Notes under the pieces: generated by a model | Database searches by the model: none | Told to the model about the DNA's origin: nothing | The model's input: only the letters and a program-made list of their open reading frames with translations | Translations under genes and position numbers: made by a program | In this document: positions 53,496 to 64,000 of the stretch, one piece after another | Numbering within the stretch: position 1 is the first letter of the stretch | Layout: every line of letters begins with the position of its first letter | Assembly (NCBI RefSeq): GCF_000330505.1 | Contig: NW_004443648.1 | Span: 1,097,878-1,161,877, forward strand | Direction: 5' to 3' | From: Entamoeba invadens IP1 | Lineage: Eukaryota > Evosea > Mastigamoebida > Endamoebidae | DNA: 64,000 nucleotides

Positions 53496-53904
53496 CACAA
53501 GTGAAATAAGAACACTAGAGATGTACGTAAATTATTTGTTTTACTTTCAACACCTTGTTATAAACAAACATGGACCAGAAGAATTGAAGAAGAGTTAAAA
53601 TTTTATTTATTATTAGTATTATTTAGAAATTATTTAGTAATGTGTTGATTAAACAATACAAGACAATAAGATTTCTATTCTTATCTTGAAAAAAATAAAA
53701 AATCTTTTGAAATTTCTAAAAGAAAAATTTGGCCATTTCGATGATTTGAATTTCAACAAAACTTCAAAAGTTTTTTCTTTTTTTTCTAAATTTAAAAATA
53801 CTTCAAAATTTTTATTATTAATTTAAATTAGTTTGTATAGAAAATTTATAATATCAATTATACAATAATTGATATGAAAATGCAATTCAACAAGTCGAAT
53901 TGAA
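53496..53904. other. AT-rich intergenic region
   Basis: Spacer between converging genes. Nothing recognised. Confidence 0.4.
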
Positions 53905-54919
53905 TTAGTACAAAAAAGAGGGTGGTGTTTGTTTAAAAAGTGTGACAAATATGTTTTTAAGTCCTTTATTAAATGGAGACGTTTGTTTCATATGTGTTAA
54001 AGCGTACTGTTTTCTTAAATCCTTTTCTCGTTTCCACTGACTTTCCTTTGCTTTAATTTGGTCGTCAGAAAAGGGGTCGATGATCTGTTCATTATCTTTC
54101 TTATTTTCCTTCTTTGTTTTCTCTTCTTTTTCCCTCCTCTCTTTACACTTTTTACATTGACAATTGCACTCCCGTTCAATCCCATTTTGGCTCAGAAAAC
54201 TTTCCAATTTCTCTCTTGCGATTTTGGACCATTTGATGTTCTCATACGTCGTCTTTCCAGAAGCCAATAAATACACGTGTGATATGAAGAGTCCAAAGAG
54301 TAACAAATTGGTGACACACAATATCAAGAAAAGGACGATAACAAAGATATTGTCTTTAAACGACATATCAACTTTGATTAAATACCACAACGTGATTAAC
54401 CACCCGAAGATGCTGTTAAAAAAGACCAGAGTCACAAACATAAAAAATCTTGCCTTTGTTCGCTGACCAACACAATTTCCAATCCACCCGCAGTGATGGT
54501 CAAATTCATTAACACATCTATTACACATTTTACAGTGACTCGCTCGCAGTGGTCGAACCAAATTACACGTCCCTGCACAGTGAGTATTCTTGTACTATAT
54601 TTTATATATATTATATAATATATTATATATATACTATATTTTATTTATATTTAATAATACAGTTCGGTACTATTAAATATTTTTACAGGGAGAGTAACAA
54701 ACTACATGTGGTGCGCTGAAGTGTAGAAGACTTGTACTGTACATTGTATGTGTCATTGACTTGACATAAGAAAGGACTGAACTTGGGCATATATCCTGGG
54801 TCGGTCATGTTGAGATATATCATTGTACCCAAAAGCCATACCCAATTATACATCATAAAAGCTGTTGCTGGTAATTCCCAAAATGTGTTTTGTGCGAGGT
54901 AATCAATACTTCTTGTCAT
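53905..54919 (-). CDS. DHHC palmitoyltransferase, two exons
   Basis: Membrane enzyme that S-acylates proteins. Exon 1 is 54919-54703. The intron is 54702-54573 (130 nt, donor GTTTGTTAC, acceptor GTGCAG) and contains an AT microsatellite. Exon 2 is 54572-53905. The total of 885 nt gives 294 aa. The splice restores the first zinc cysteine pair (CRTC) of the [27 protein letters not shown], then [14 protein letters not shown]. Two TM helices precede the CRD (the first partly in [17 protein letters not shown]) and two follow ([20 protein letters not shown] and [20 protein letters not shown]). The TTxE motif is present ([10 protein letters not shown]). The C-terminal cytosolic tail is charged and Cys-containing ([14 protein letters not shown]). 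Confidence 0.93.
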
Positions 54920-56055
54920 TTCAAATTATCTGCTGGGGATATAAAAACAAACCATAAAACGACCTTCCCACCACCTATTAGCAAAAAGCTAAAAGCACAA
55001 AAAAAAGGAAATTGTGTCGGAAGTGGACGTTTGATCCGATCCATCTGAATTTTCAATTTTTTTTAGTTCGTTTTCAAAATTTATGAAAACCGAATTGTGT
55101 GTTTAAAAAATAGAAAACAAAATTGATCGTTTGTCGTTTTTTTATTACTATTGTTTATAATTATTTTTATTATAAAAATTAACTAGTTGGGATCCATAGT
55201 TATGGCTGTTCGGCGACTTATTGGATCCTTTCAAAAGTCGCCGACTTCTTTTAGAACTAAATAACTATTAACTTTAATAAATTATACCATATTCATTATT
55301 GTCTCAAAAATGTGTAAAAACACAATAATTGTTATAATTTGTTATATTATAATCATATAAATATAATTTATAAAATTTGAGAAGATATAATTGGGACAGT
55401 GTTTTTTCATTTCTATTTTTAATATTAATTATATTAAATTTATATGGTTTATTTTTTGAATATCTTTCACATGATAAATGGTATTTTGAATAGTTATTTA
55501 ACTAAATATTTAGTTCATGACTTTTAAGACCACTATAAAGTTGGCGATTTTTAAAGAAACTGTAAAGTCGCTGAACAGCTATTAATAGTAAAACCAAATA
55601 ATAATTTTAGTTTTTTTATTGGCTCATTTTTTAGTTTAATTTTATTAAAAAAATAATTTTGTTATTATTTTGAATTGGAGCTAAGGTGGAGCTTCAATTT
55701 TTAGGGTTCTTTAAAATGTGTTATTAATAATAATATAAGTACTATTAAAATTACAAAGAAATATATTTTTTTTTAATTTCTCACTTTTTGGCGATTTTTA
55801 TGAGGTTCTCTTGATTTTTAAAATATATAGTATAATTTCCCGTAAAAACACATAAATTACACCAATAAAAAAATAAAAAAATACAAAATGTCAAACAATG
55901 ATGACTAAAAACATAGTCCACATTATTACTATAAATAATCGGGAATAAAAAATAGGGTTTGTTCCCATTAAAAAATAGCTATTTATGACAAAACAACTCT
56001 AGTAAATTGAACTATACATAACCATACCTAGACTTCACATAAAATGGGTTCTTAC
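54920..56055. other. Long AT-rich intergenic region containing a foldback element
   Basis: About 1.1 kb without a gene. It contains the inverted-repeat element at 55205-55579 and a partial relative at about 55786-55810 (GGCGATTTTTATGAGG). Confidence 0.5.
55205..55579. repeat. Foldback/MITE-like element with nested palindromes
   Basis: Inverted termini of about 50 bp: left GCTGTTCGGCGACTT, right (read inward) GCTGTTCAGCGACTT, and both continue to AAAAGTCGCCGACTT or AAAAATCGCCAACTT. Each terminus is itself near-palindromic; on the left, CGGCGACTT (55211-55219) pairs with AAGTCGCCG (55235-55243). The interior is AT-rich with no frame. The target duplication is not clear (TA-rich flanks). The class of element is undetermined. 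Confidence 0.7.
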
Positions 56056-56069
56056 TATATAAATAGAAC
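56056..56069 (+). promoter_or_regulatory. TATA-like and GAAC-like promoter elements
   Basis: TATATAAATAG immediately followed by GAACC, 22-35 bp before ATG 56091. The composition and distance fit the Entamoeba core promoter (TATA-type plus GAAC element with a very short leader). Inferred from pattern only. Confidence 0.45.
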
Positions 56070-56090
56070 CCAATCAACTTTATTAAAATA

Positions 56091-56408
56091 ATGCTTTCAA
56101 CGCGCCGCAAACAACCAGAGGAAAGTATTATTGAAATTAATATCGACAAGGTCTTTGCATACAATGGAATTACTAACCCCAAGAGTTATTACACCGTTGA
56201 GACAGATTCTGGTGGATATTTCATTCATTGTGATACCAAATCCAATGAAGTGTATGCTCTATACTTCCATCCAACACTTCGTCATCAAGTCTCTGTCAAA
56301 GACAGTTGGGGGTGTATTCACGTCGTCAGAGTCTCTCAACCGGGATACTGGGCTGTTGCTCATGCCAAGAAACGATTTGCAAAATTAAGTCCTGCTTATT
56401 ACCCATAA
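56091..56408 (+). CDS. Small hypothetical protein
   Basis: 105 aa, mixed composition with many aromatic residues (SYYTVETDSGGYFIHCDTKS, ALYFHPTLRHQVSV, GYWAVAHAKKRF). Predicted beta-rich, single domain; no signal peptide. Strong codon bias (C-ending codons) and a good promoter-like upstream sequence suggest an expressed gene. I do not recognise a family. Confidence 0.75.
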   Translation: MLSTRRKQPEESIIEINIDKVFAYNGITNPKSYYTVETDSGGYFIHCDTKSNEVYALYFHPTLRHQVSVKDSWGCIHVVRVSQPGYWAVAHAKKRFAKLSPAYYP

Positions 56409-56472
56409 CACTACGTGTTTTTATTGATTGAGTATTATATAATGTTCTATTTGTTATGAACAACTAAATTTA

Positions 56473-58133
56473 TTAATAACATTGAATTACTATCACCCGA
56501 TCAACCATTTTTATACCTTTTTTGATCGAAGAGAAACACTTCTTATCAATACCTTCATAATCAGTCCAGAACGTATTAAAAGTCACTTTACCCCCAGGCT
56601 GACCCACTGTATAACAATTCTCACCAACTACATATAACTCAGAAGAGTCACTCGAATTTAATGTAAATACATTCTTCCACCTGTTTGGCTTGGGTTCTAT
56701 TTTCATTGGGGTTTTACCTTCAGGCAACCAGAAAACAAAGTGTTTGGTGTCATTGACTACCCTGTGGTCAGCGTCTAATGGAGGTTTGACAAACGCACCC
56801 AAAATGTTGTTGTTGTCGATAACTAAGAAATACAAGAAAGACAGATTAGAGACTCTTTCTTCAAAGGAAGTCGACAACAAGTCACAAAATTTGGTGTCTA
56901 AAATAATTGAAGATTTTGTGCATTTTGACCATTCTAATAATTTGGGCTCATTTTCTAATATAGCTTCCATCATGGGGTCTTTCATTAGTGCAGATACAAT
57001 TGAAGAGTCTGACAACGAGAATTTCTTGTTTTGTGAACTTTGAAGCTTCATTAGACTGTTCTCTTCTTCTTGTTCTTTACGTGGCGAGACTGAACTGTAC
57101 TCACTTCCTGTTTTACTTTCATTCTGTTCATATCTAAGTCGTTCTGATAAAGGTGTTTCCCCTTTTGGAAGAGCAAGTTTCTCGAACATTTTGACTTGCT
57201 CAGTCAAATGTCTAGTCTTCTTATCTTTTGTTGATGGTTGTGCAAGAGAAATTGTTTTGATATGAGTCTTAAGTCCATTATCATTTTGATTGTAAAATAC
57301 TTGACTCTTCTTCAGACTATTAGGATAGTTACTAACTTCTCCTATATCACTTGTTACTCCATCGTAACAGCTTTGTCTAATTCGAGGAGAGTCTTCAGGT
57401 GTTAAATAGACTTTGGTTCTCTCCAATTTCCTACTCAAAGGTGCTTTTATTTTTCCATCGTCCTCTTCCTTTTTCTTTGATAAAAAATAAGATTCATTCA
57501 GTAATGTAATTTTACACTTCTCCCAGTCATCCTTGAATTCTTTGTGTTTCTTCTCGAATTGAATTAAGTCACCAATACATTTTGGTGAATCTGACTGGCA
57601 AAAAGCGTTGGCTACAAAAGTGTCAATAGCTTGGTTTCCCTTTTTGGCTAAACTGTTGTATGTATTCAATTCATTGTTCAAAAACTCTTTCAAGTCTTTT
57701 GAAGTGTTCTCAAGTAACAAAAGAAGTTCACTGATATTCTTTAATTCTTTTTCCCTGGACTCTAAAGTCACTTTCAATTCTTTTAACATCTTTTTGCATG
57801 TGTCTTTCTGTTGTTTGTGAGATCCTTTGAGTTGAATACTATAAGACATAATCAATTCTTGAGACTGTGTTTTCTGGTTAACAATTGTACTTCTCAACGA
57901 GAGTGAAAGTGTTTTCAAATATGCCGTAAAAATAGTGACATTGAAGTCTTTTTGTGTCTTATCCATTAAAAGTGTCTTTATGAATTCTTTTCTTCTGTTT
58001 AAATACTTCCAATTTTGTTTCGCCCTATGACATAACAACTATTTATTTTTGAGGTCAATTCTATTTGTTCACTTATTTTCATAATTCGTTCTTTCTCCAA
58101 CTTGTTCTTCCTTCCTAACAATGTTTTTTCCAT
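56473..58133 (-). CDS. Coiled-coil TLDc protein, N-terminus split by frame break
   Basis: The main frame (58038-56473) has about 190 residues of coiled coil (KELKVTLESREKELKNISEL and neighbours), a Ser-rich linker, and a C-terminal TLDc domain (YFLVIDNNNILGAFVKPP, HFVFWLPEG, NTFWTDYEG, ending VIVIQCY). It begins without an ATG. Upstream, ATG 58133 starts a coding-like peptide (MEKTLLGRKNKLEKERIMKI, then SEQIELTSKINSCYVIG) in another frame. One added base between about 58012 and 58041 joins them into 553 aa. No GTTTGT donor is present there, so a sequence error or real frameshift is likelier than an intron. TLDc family; function not assigned. It is a paralogue of 27026 in the TLDc part only. 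Confidence 0.82.
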
Positions 58134-58234
58134 GAAAACTACAAGTTAATTTATTTATATACATGCTCTTCACCATTAATCTTCACCACTTGTGACTGTA
58201 CCAATAATTTCTCACATTGTATTTGAAACAAATG

Positions 58235-58310
58235 AATAACATTTTAATAACATTTTAATAACATTTTAATAACATTTTAATAACATTTTAATAACATTTT
58301 AATAACATTT
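58235..58310. repeat. Tandem repeat, 11-bp unit, six exact copies plus partial
   Basis: Unit AATAACATTTT, six perfect copies at 58235-58300 and a seventh partial copy to 58310. It lies in the 310-bp divergent promoter between the TLDc gene and RAD21. The unit differs slightly from AATAACTTTAT at 15710 but has the same length. Confidence 0.96.
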
Positions 58311-58442
58311 AAAATACCAAAAAAAAACATAAAACCCAATTCCTCAATTTTTTTAAAAACACATTTTCCACAATCTTTTTCTCTTTTTAGGAAAGTGAAA
58401 AATAATTTGGAAAAGAATAACAAACTCGAAATCCCAAACAAA

Positions 58443-60110
58443 ATGTTTTATTCCCAAGTAGTATTAACGAAGAAAGGCCCACTTGCGAAGGTATGGATAG
58501 CTGCGCATTGGGAAGGGAAGCTTACTAAACAGCAAATTCTTCAAGTTGACTTACGTGAAGCTGCAAACGCTGTTGCCAATCCTGAGATTCCGATCGCTCT
58601 TCGTATTAGTGGCCACCTTCTTCTTGGCATCTGTCGAATTTACACGCGAAAGGTGAAGTATCTCTTGCAAGACTGCAATGATGCGTTGGTCAAGATCAAA
58701 TTGTCCTTCCGCCCTGGTGCGGTAGATGCGGAGAAAGCGGTAGCTCCCCGGAATGCCATTACAATTCCAACACGTCAGCGCGATTTCAGCGAAGAGAGCA
58801 CTGCCGATGTCATGAACTTCGCCAACTTAGCGCTTGATCTTCAATTGGACGAACAGTTGAATGCCGCCGATGTTATCGATGCGACGGGAAACTATACGGC
58901 AAATGCTCAGGACATTACTATGCAACAAGAAGTAGGACAATTGGTGGGAATGGGATCAATGGATGAGGTCCCATTAAACACTTTAGACGAACTCTTGAAC
59001 GACCCAGACGTGTTGAGAACAGCGGAGTCCATCATGCCAACAGAACTCATCCACCCCGTAGACAAAGAACTCATTGAAACAACTATGGGCGGTTTGGCTT
59101 CCGCCGTCAGCGGAGAGGAGAATTTGCACGACTCTTTGAACGAACCAAAGGTCTCCCTCTTACCTGAGGTCCCGACCGACCTCTCCGTTTTGCCTGACAA
59201 TCAAGAGATGCCCGAGGTCGAAATGCCTGTTGGCGAGATGGAAGTCGAAATTGGACTGAATGACAACAATGCCGGAACAACCGAACTTAAGGGCGACGAA
59301 AAAATAGAAGAAAAAGTCGATGACAAGAAGAAAAAGGGAAGGAAGGAGAAGAAGATCATTGTCGACAAGGCGACCGCCATAACTAAAAAGAGGTACACGA
59401 GAGCTAAGAATGACACAGAAAGTATGTTGAGAGACTTTGACTTGGCTCCGGGAAGTATTGACGAACTCCGAGAGGAGGGAAGAAGACTGAGAGGACGATG
59501 GGAGAATGTCAACAAGAGAATTCTCAACTACGTGAAGGAAGCCAACAAGGATGAGGTTGTTGTTCACGAGATAAAAGAAGTCGAGGCGAGCCAGAAGGAG
59601 AAGACTGAAGAAGCAAAGCGGGATGAAGAACTGCCACGAGCGATAGAAGGAGAGGTCAAGCCAATCAAGAGAAAGTCTCAAGGCTCGCAAGAAAGCTCCG
59701 AGGAGAAAAGAAGAGTCGAAGACGTGATACCAAATGAGATTATGCCATTGCAAGACGATATGCCAGATGTCATCAACAACGATTTCATGAACGAGCCTCC
59801 ACTGGAACAACACGAAGACATTCACGAAATGAACGAAGAGGAAAAGAAGCAAAAAACGGTCACAGACAGTTGGACAATGAGATCGGCGAAAATACATAAC
59901 TTCTTGAAAAAGGCAATGGGCGACAAGAAGGAGATGTCGTACAAAACGTTTGTCGAGGGAAAGAGGAGAAAGCCCGTCGTTGGGTGCTTCTTTGAGTTGC
60001 TTGTGTTGAAAACACAGGGCGTCATTGATCTTGAACAACAGACCCCCTACGACGACATCGTCATCAAGCAGACGAATACTTTCTTGGCGGATGTCGAAAC
60101 AGCGGTCTGA
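58443..60110 (+). CDS. RAD21: Cohesin kleisin subunit RAD21/SCC1 (or REC8-type)
   Basis: Closes the SMC1-SMC3 ring and is cut by separase. 555 aa from ATG 58443 (MFYSQVVLTKKGPLAKVWIA), the invariant kleisin start; an earlier GTG-led frame is rejected. The N-terminal domain includes IALRISGHLLLGICRIYTRK and VKYLLQDCNDALVKIKLSF, the SMC3-binding helices. The middle is long, acidic and charged, as usual. The C-terminal winged helix that binds SMC1 is present (MSYKTFVEGKRRKPVVGCFF, then LLVLKTQGVIDLEQ). Separase sites of the ExxR type occur, for example near SIDELREEGRRLRGR, but cannot be confirmed. Mitotic versus meiotic paralogue is not decided. Confidence 0.94.
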   Translation: MFYSQVVLTKKGPLAKVWIAAHWEGKLTKQQILQVDLREAANAVANPEIPIALRISGHLLLGICRIYTRKVKYLLQDCNDALVKIKLSFRPGAVDAEKAVAPRNAITIPTRQRDFSEESTADVMNFANLALDLQLDEQLNAADVIDATGNYTANAQDITMQQEVGQLVGMGSMDEVPLNTLDELLNDPDVLRTAESIMPTELIHPVDKELIETTMGGLASAVSGEENLHDSLNEPKVSLLPEVPTDLSVLPDNQEMPEVEMPVGEMEVEIGLNDNNAGTTELKGDEKIEEKVDDKKKKGRKEKKIIVDKATAITKKRYTRAKNDTESMLRDFDLAPGSIDELREEGRRLRGRWENVNKRILNYVKEANKDEVVVHEIKEVEASQKEKTEEAKRDEELPRAIEGEVKPIKRKSQGSQESSEEKRRVEDVIPNEIMPLQDDMPDVINNDFMNEPPLEQHEDIHEMNEEEKKQKTVTDSWTMRSAKIHNFLKKAMGDKKEMSYKTFVEGKRRKPVVGCFFELLVLKTQGVIDLEQQTPYDDIVIKQTNTFLADVETAV

Positions 60111-60187
60111 ACTAATTTAGATTTTTACTTATTGTTTGAGACTCTCAATGGGAGTGAAAAAGGAAGACAACAGCAAACAAAGGTAAA

Positions 60188-63100
60188 TTAATTGTCGTGT
60201 TGTTCGTCGATGACTGCGAGTTCTTTTGGGACCTGTGGTAATTTGTTGAAGAGAGGCCTTGACTTGGAGAGTTCGCTGTAGTACTCGTGGGCCTCTTCCG
60301 TTCCTTCAATAACGATTTTTCGGTCTTTGCCATAGCCTTCGAACCGCTTTTTGTTGTAAATTTCCTGGAGAATCATGTAGTAGTTTGGAGCGAAGTACCG
60401 CATGCACATCAGTCTGATGATGTTTGGAGCGACTCCGACGACAGACGAGAAGAACGTGAGGAAATAGAAATAAGGTTGAGCGAGGACAGCGGAGAACACG
60501 AAACGTGAGAGGTCTCGATTTGAAAGACCTGGGAAGTAAGCGATGAGGAGCACGAAGAGGATAAAAAGGAGGAATGAAATGACAAAGGAGAACACGGTCC
60601 ACCAGTTCCACGTTTTGACTTGTGTCATTAAGGTGAAAAAGACCATGAAAAAGCCTGAGAAGGTGATGTACATTGAAACGACAGCCCATCCCCCAGGGAT
60701 CCCATTCTTTGCAAAAATGTCTGTTTGCCCTATAATGAAGTGATATTCAAAGACGATGACTAAACTCTGCCATATCCCTTGTTGTAACCAATCTAAGAAA
60801 CTCCAAATGGACATTCGACTTCCTAATAATATTCTTCTGTGTACTTCTGGGTTGTCTTTGATCACTTGATAAGGAAGATCCCTGTCAGTACACGCGACGA
60901 AAATGGGGGGAAGTGAAGTGATAAAGATGTTGAAGAAAGTCATTGTGTAATCGTCGTACATTGACATCCCGGAATACCCCGAGAAGAACGAGTACCAGAA
61001 AAGAATTAAAAAGAACGACGAGTTCTTGTAGAAACACATTTTAATGAGCGTCACATTCCGTAAGAGACTCTGCCGACCATGAAACATAATCAACTTCGCG
61101 ACATGTCGGAATTTACGAAGAGCATAATCACTCGCTCGGGCAGCTTGTGTCCCTTCTTTGCCAAACAACCCAACACCAATATCTCCTTCATTGATCATGG
61201 CAACGTCATTGGCACCATCACCAATGGTTAACACAACTTTTTTGGTAGCTCTCTTCACAGTTTGCGCAATCATCGCCTTTTGTTTGGGTGTCACACGACT
61301 GCATATCACGACATCACTGGAAATGGCAACTTTCGAAAATAACGGAAGCGCATGCTCCATCATTATGTGCAACGCACCAGCTTCAAAGACACACCCAATC
61401 TTTTTAGTCGTGTTCTCAATCTTCCACGCTTCTTTCTTCTCATTAATCTCTTTATATACTTCTTCTAACCGATTTAATATAAATTCCTCTTTGTTCTCAA
61501 CCTCATCGCCCGCATTCCGTATTTTGAAGAGTTCAGTGTCTTGCGTGACCAAATTGCATGAAAGTCCGATATTAATAGCCTACCTATTATTCCCTGTTAT
61601 TGTAATAATAATATTACTATTATAATTATAGTATTTCGTAGTATACTATATATACTATATATACTATATAATATATTATACGATTTATTCTTTTATTTGA
61701 GTAACAAACTGTTTCAACCTACTTGTAAGTATCTCTCTAAGTACATTTAAAGTGATGAAAAGAACTTGATAGATCCGTATAGTTGTAAAAACAACAAACT
61801 TTATCTCCAGTAATCATCCAGACTTTAATACCACCACGTATCAAGAACTCAATCGTTTCTGGAACGCCGTCTTGTAATTTGTCCTCTATCGCTGTCATCC
61901 CAACGAGCTTAAGATTGGTCTCTAACTCGTCTTGTAAGACAGAAACCTTCTCTTCACGGTTCTCTAACGTGTTTTCAGCAGTCACATACCGCGCTTTCCA
62001 CTCGTCGTACTTCTCCTTTTCTAACACCTTTTTGGTGACTAACAACGTACGCAAACCAACTTCACTGCATGAATTGAGGTGGTCTGTTGTTGGAACGAAA
62101 TTGTCTTCTTTATCCATCCGAGCAGCAATTATCGAATCCGCTCCTTTAGTGTACAACACGATTTCTCCGGAAGGCGTTTCCAAGACAACACTTTGTCTCT
62201 TCCGGTCCGAGTTGAATGAGAACACGTCGAGGATTTTGTACTCGAGTATTTTTCCAAATAACGAGACGGTCATTGTTGTTTGTGTTCTCTTGAAAAAGAC
62301 TACCCCGCACTCCAAGGCATGATCACACAAAGCAATTTCGTCTGGGGATTGTGACTGATACATCATCTTGTCACCTTCTATTTTTGGTCTTGCCTCATTA
62401 CACAACGCAAGTGCCAACAAATAATCTTCGATTTGTGTTGCATGCTTCACATCGACATTTTCTCTCATCGCGATTTTGGTGTCCGTCTCCACGTGGCCAT
62501 TTAATATGTTTTGAATCAAGTCTTCAAACATTTTTGGGTTCTCGACGGTGTAATGGGCTTTGTATTTAGTCATCAGATCTTTCCCGTCGATCAATTCGCC
62601 ATCAACCGATGCCTTTTTGAAGCGCATCATATTTTCTCTGTGTGTTAATACCTTTTTCATTAGGTTTTTTCTTATTCAATGCCACAAACAAACGTTAAAG
62701 TCCCTGTTTTATCAGACAAGACATACTCGACAAGTGACAACTCATCATTCAAAATTGATGTTTTCGCTTGCATGGTATTCACAACGATCTTCCCTTCATC
62801 GTCAAGAGTATACACATGGAAATCAGTGTCGCTCTCCATGAACATCGTTTGAATGAATTTGGCAACTTCAAGAGATACGGCACACGAGATGGGAATTAAG
62901 TATGACATCAACCCAAAATACCTGAAAAAGGTCTTCACAACGTACGTCCCGATGTTCACTGTTTTCAGGTCCAAATACCACGAGTCCCTTCCAACGTAAT
63001 TGACATACCATCCACTCAACCCGGCAGCAATCGCGACTATTATTATTTTAAAGACAAAGATCCCAAAGACAAATTGATTCATTCGCGAATCAGTGTGTGC

Positions 63101-63934
63101 AAATTTCGTCCGTAATTTGGGCTGATTTAATGCGAGTTTGGTGTGAATACCACAGTGCACAACAAGGGCAATCGCCTTCTCTGTATCTTTCACGACAGAC
63201 CCGCCAATCAACAAGTTGTTACTTCCAACGGGAACATCTTTGTTTTGTCCGTCCAGATCCAAGTGGAACGTCGCGTTATATTCATTAAAGTATTCGCTTG
63301 GAGGATTACAATAAAGTGTTCCTCTCAATTGAATTGGGTCTTTTCCCACAATCTCTTTTGGTACAAAGACTTCCTTTAAATTTGTCTCTCCGTCGAGTGC
63401 TGCTGTTTGTACAAAGACAACGCCGTCTTCATTTGTTGAAGAGAGTGGAATACAGTCTGCCGGTATTCTATCATTGGTATGGAGTTCGACCAAAGTGCCG
63501 GTTCTTACTTTAGCGGACGTTGTTTCAAGAGTGCTGCCATCGTTTAAGTTAATCGCTGTGTACTTCTGATTATTAAATCCTCTGTCAGCAAGCCACCGTC
63601 GGATGTCTTCTATGATCTCTTTAATAGCAGAAATGCAGAGGACAAAGATCAAAGGGAAAACATTTGTAACAGGATTAGTAGCGGAGATTTGTGGGATCAA
63701 AGAGATGATGGCGACGAGTAAGAAATAGATGTTTGTGACATGTTTGAATTGATTATATAAGAAGACAAAGATGAAAGAAAAGATCGAGTACTTCGTCGTC
63801 GAGACTTTGTTGCCCGGAAACTTTTTGTTCTTTTTCTCGTCATATAAGTAAATTGGAGGTAGTGGGGTCTTCCGGACATCTTTGGGTTTCAAACATGGAA
63901 AGACATGAAAGAAGAGTGTTGAGAGCCATCCCAT
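60188..63934 (-). CDS. P4-type ATPase (phospholipid flippase), four exons including a 9-nt microexon
   Basis: Flips aminophospholipids to the cytosolic leaflet. Exons (minus strand): 63934-62694, 62637-61800, 61718-61710 (9 nt) and 61579-60188; total 3480 nt, 1159 aa. All three introns begin GTTTGTT and end CAG, TAG and TAG. Junction checks: DKTGTLT continues with ENMMRFKK, and ITGDK plus VET (the microexon) plus AINIGLSCNL gives the conserved P4 sequence GDKxETAINI. Other motifs: A-domain ALDGETNLK, phosphorylation DKTGTLT, P4-specific QSPDE, GDGANDVAMI hinge and IPISCAVSLEV in TM4 (PISL-like with Cys). About ten TM helices. It probably needs a CDC50 subunit, not seen here. Without the microexon three conserved residues would be missing. 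Confidence 0.95.
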
Positions 63935-64000
63935 GTTGATATGAAAGTGGTTATTCAGTTATTCTTGTTTCATTGTTTTCCCATTTTCGACGCATTTTTT
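63935..64000. other. Flippase promoter fragment at window edge
   Basis: Only 66 bp upstream of the flippase ATG are visible; nothing can be concluded. Confidence 0.4.

Noticed and set aside
59160..60038. Long open frame on the minus strand opposite RAD21
   Set aside because: Shadow of the RAD21 charged region; its product is a hydrophobic complement of Glu/Lys codons with no domain features.
1..64000. tRNA, rRNA or CRISPR arrays
   Set aside because: No cloverleaf boxes, rRNA-like sequence or spaced direct repeats were recognised by eye. Entamoeba tRNA arrays and rDNA usually lie elsewhere.

Overview
The window looks like nuclear DNA of an Entamoeba species, most likely a large-genome one such as E. 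invadens. The species is inferred; the genus is well supported. The sequence is very AT-rich, with compact and mostly intronless genes on both strands. The few introns are short, begin GTTTGT and usually end TAG or CAG. The gene families are typical of the genus: a transmembrane kinase with a Cys-rich ectodomain, TLDc proteins, an I29/C1A cysteine proteinase, a saposin-like secreted protein, small EF-hand proteins and PGDH without an ACT domain. Two runs of exactly 100 N (10488-10587 and 21417-21516) are scaffold gaps of unknown true length.

Layout. 0-13 kb: a two-exon heat shock factor, a GNL1-type permuted GTPase, a SWIRM protein with a decayed MPN domain, a cysteine proteinase, a three-exon unknown, SKP1, a SapB-domain secreted protein, the C-terminal part of a 14-3-3 protein and a tail-anchored charged protein. 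13-25 kb: a two-exon acyl-CoA synthetase, a disrupted four-RRM PABP-like gene, ribosomal eL42, a coiled-coil protein, a protein kinase, a RasGEF broken at a gap, a short eIF4G-like protein and a CXC-domain protein. 26-40 kb: a TLDc protein, a two-exon SMCR8/folliculin-like DENN protein, a membrane protein, a PPP phosphatase, an unknown, and a 1589-residue receptor-like kinase whose signal peptide lies on a separate small exon. 40-48 kb: two EF-hand paralogues separated by a complete but frameshifted Tc1/mariner-type transposon, a broken gene fragment, PGDH, and a non-autonomous element whose ends resemble the transposon's. 47-64 kb: two Ser/Pro-rich proteins, an eIF4E of class II type, small unknowns, a DHHC palmitoyltransferase, a foldback element, a second TLDc protein, RAD21 cohesin and a P4-ATPase flippase with four exons, one only 9 nt long.

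Themes. (1) Several genes are complete only after splicing: HSF, ACSL, TMK, SMCR8-like, DHHC, P4-ATPase and the unknown at 6748. The joins were checked by frame arithmetic and conserved motifs. (2) Single-base frame breaks, mostly in A/T homopolymers, recur in the PABP-like gene, the transposase (three times), the SWIRM gene, the phosphatase 3' end and the TLDc gene. Either the draft has homopolymer errors or some of these loci are decaying, and each should be judged separately. (3) Translation-factor genes (eL42, mini-eIF4G, class II eIF4E) and chromatin/transcription genes (HSF, SWIRM-MPN, CXC protein, RAD21) are interspersed without operon-like organisation. No rRNA, tRNA or CRISPR was recognised.
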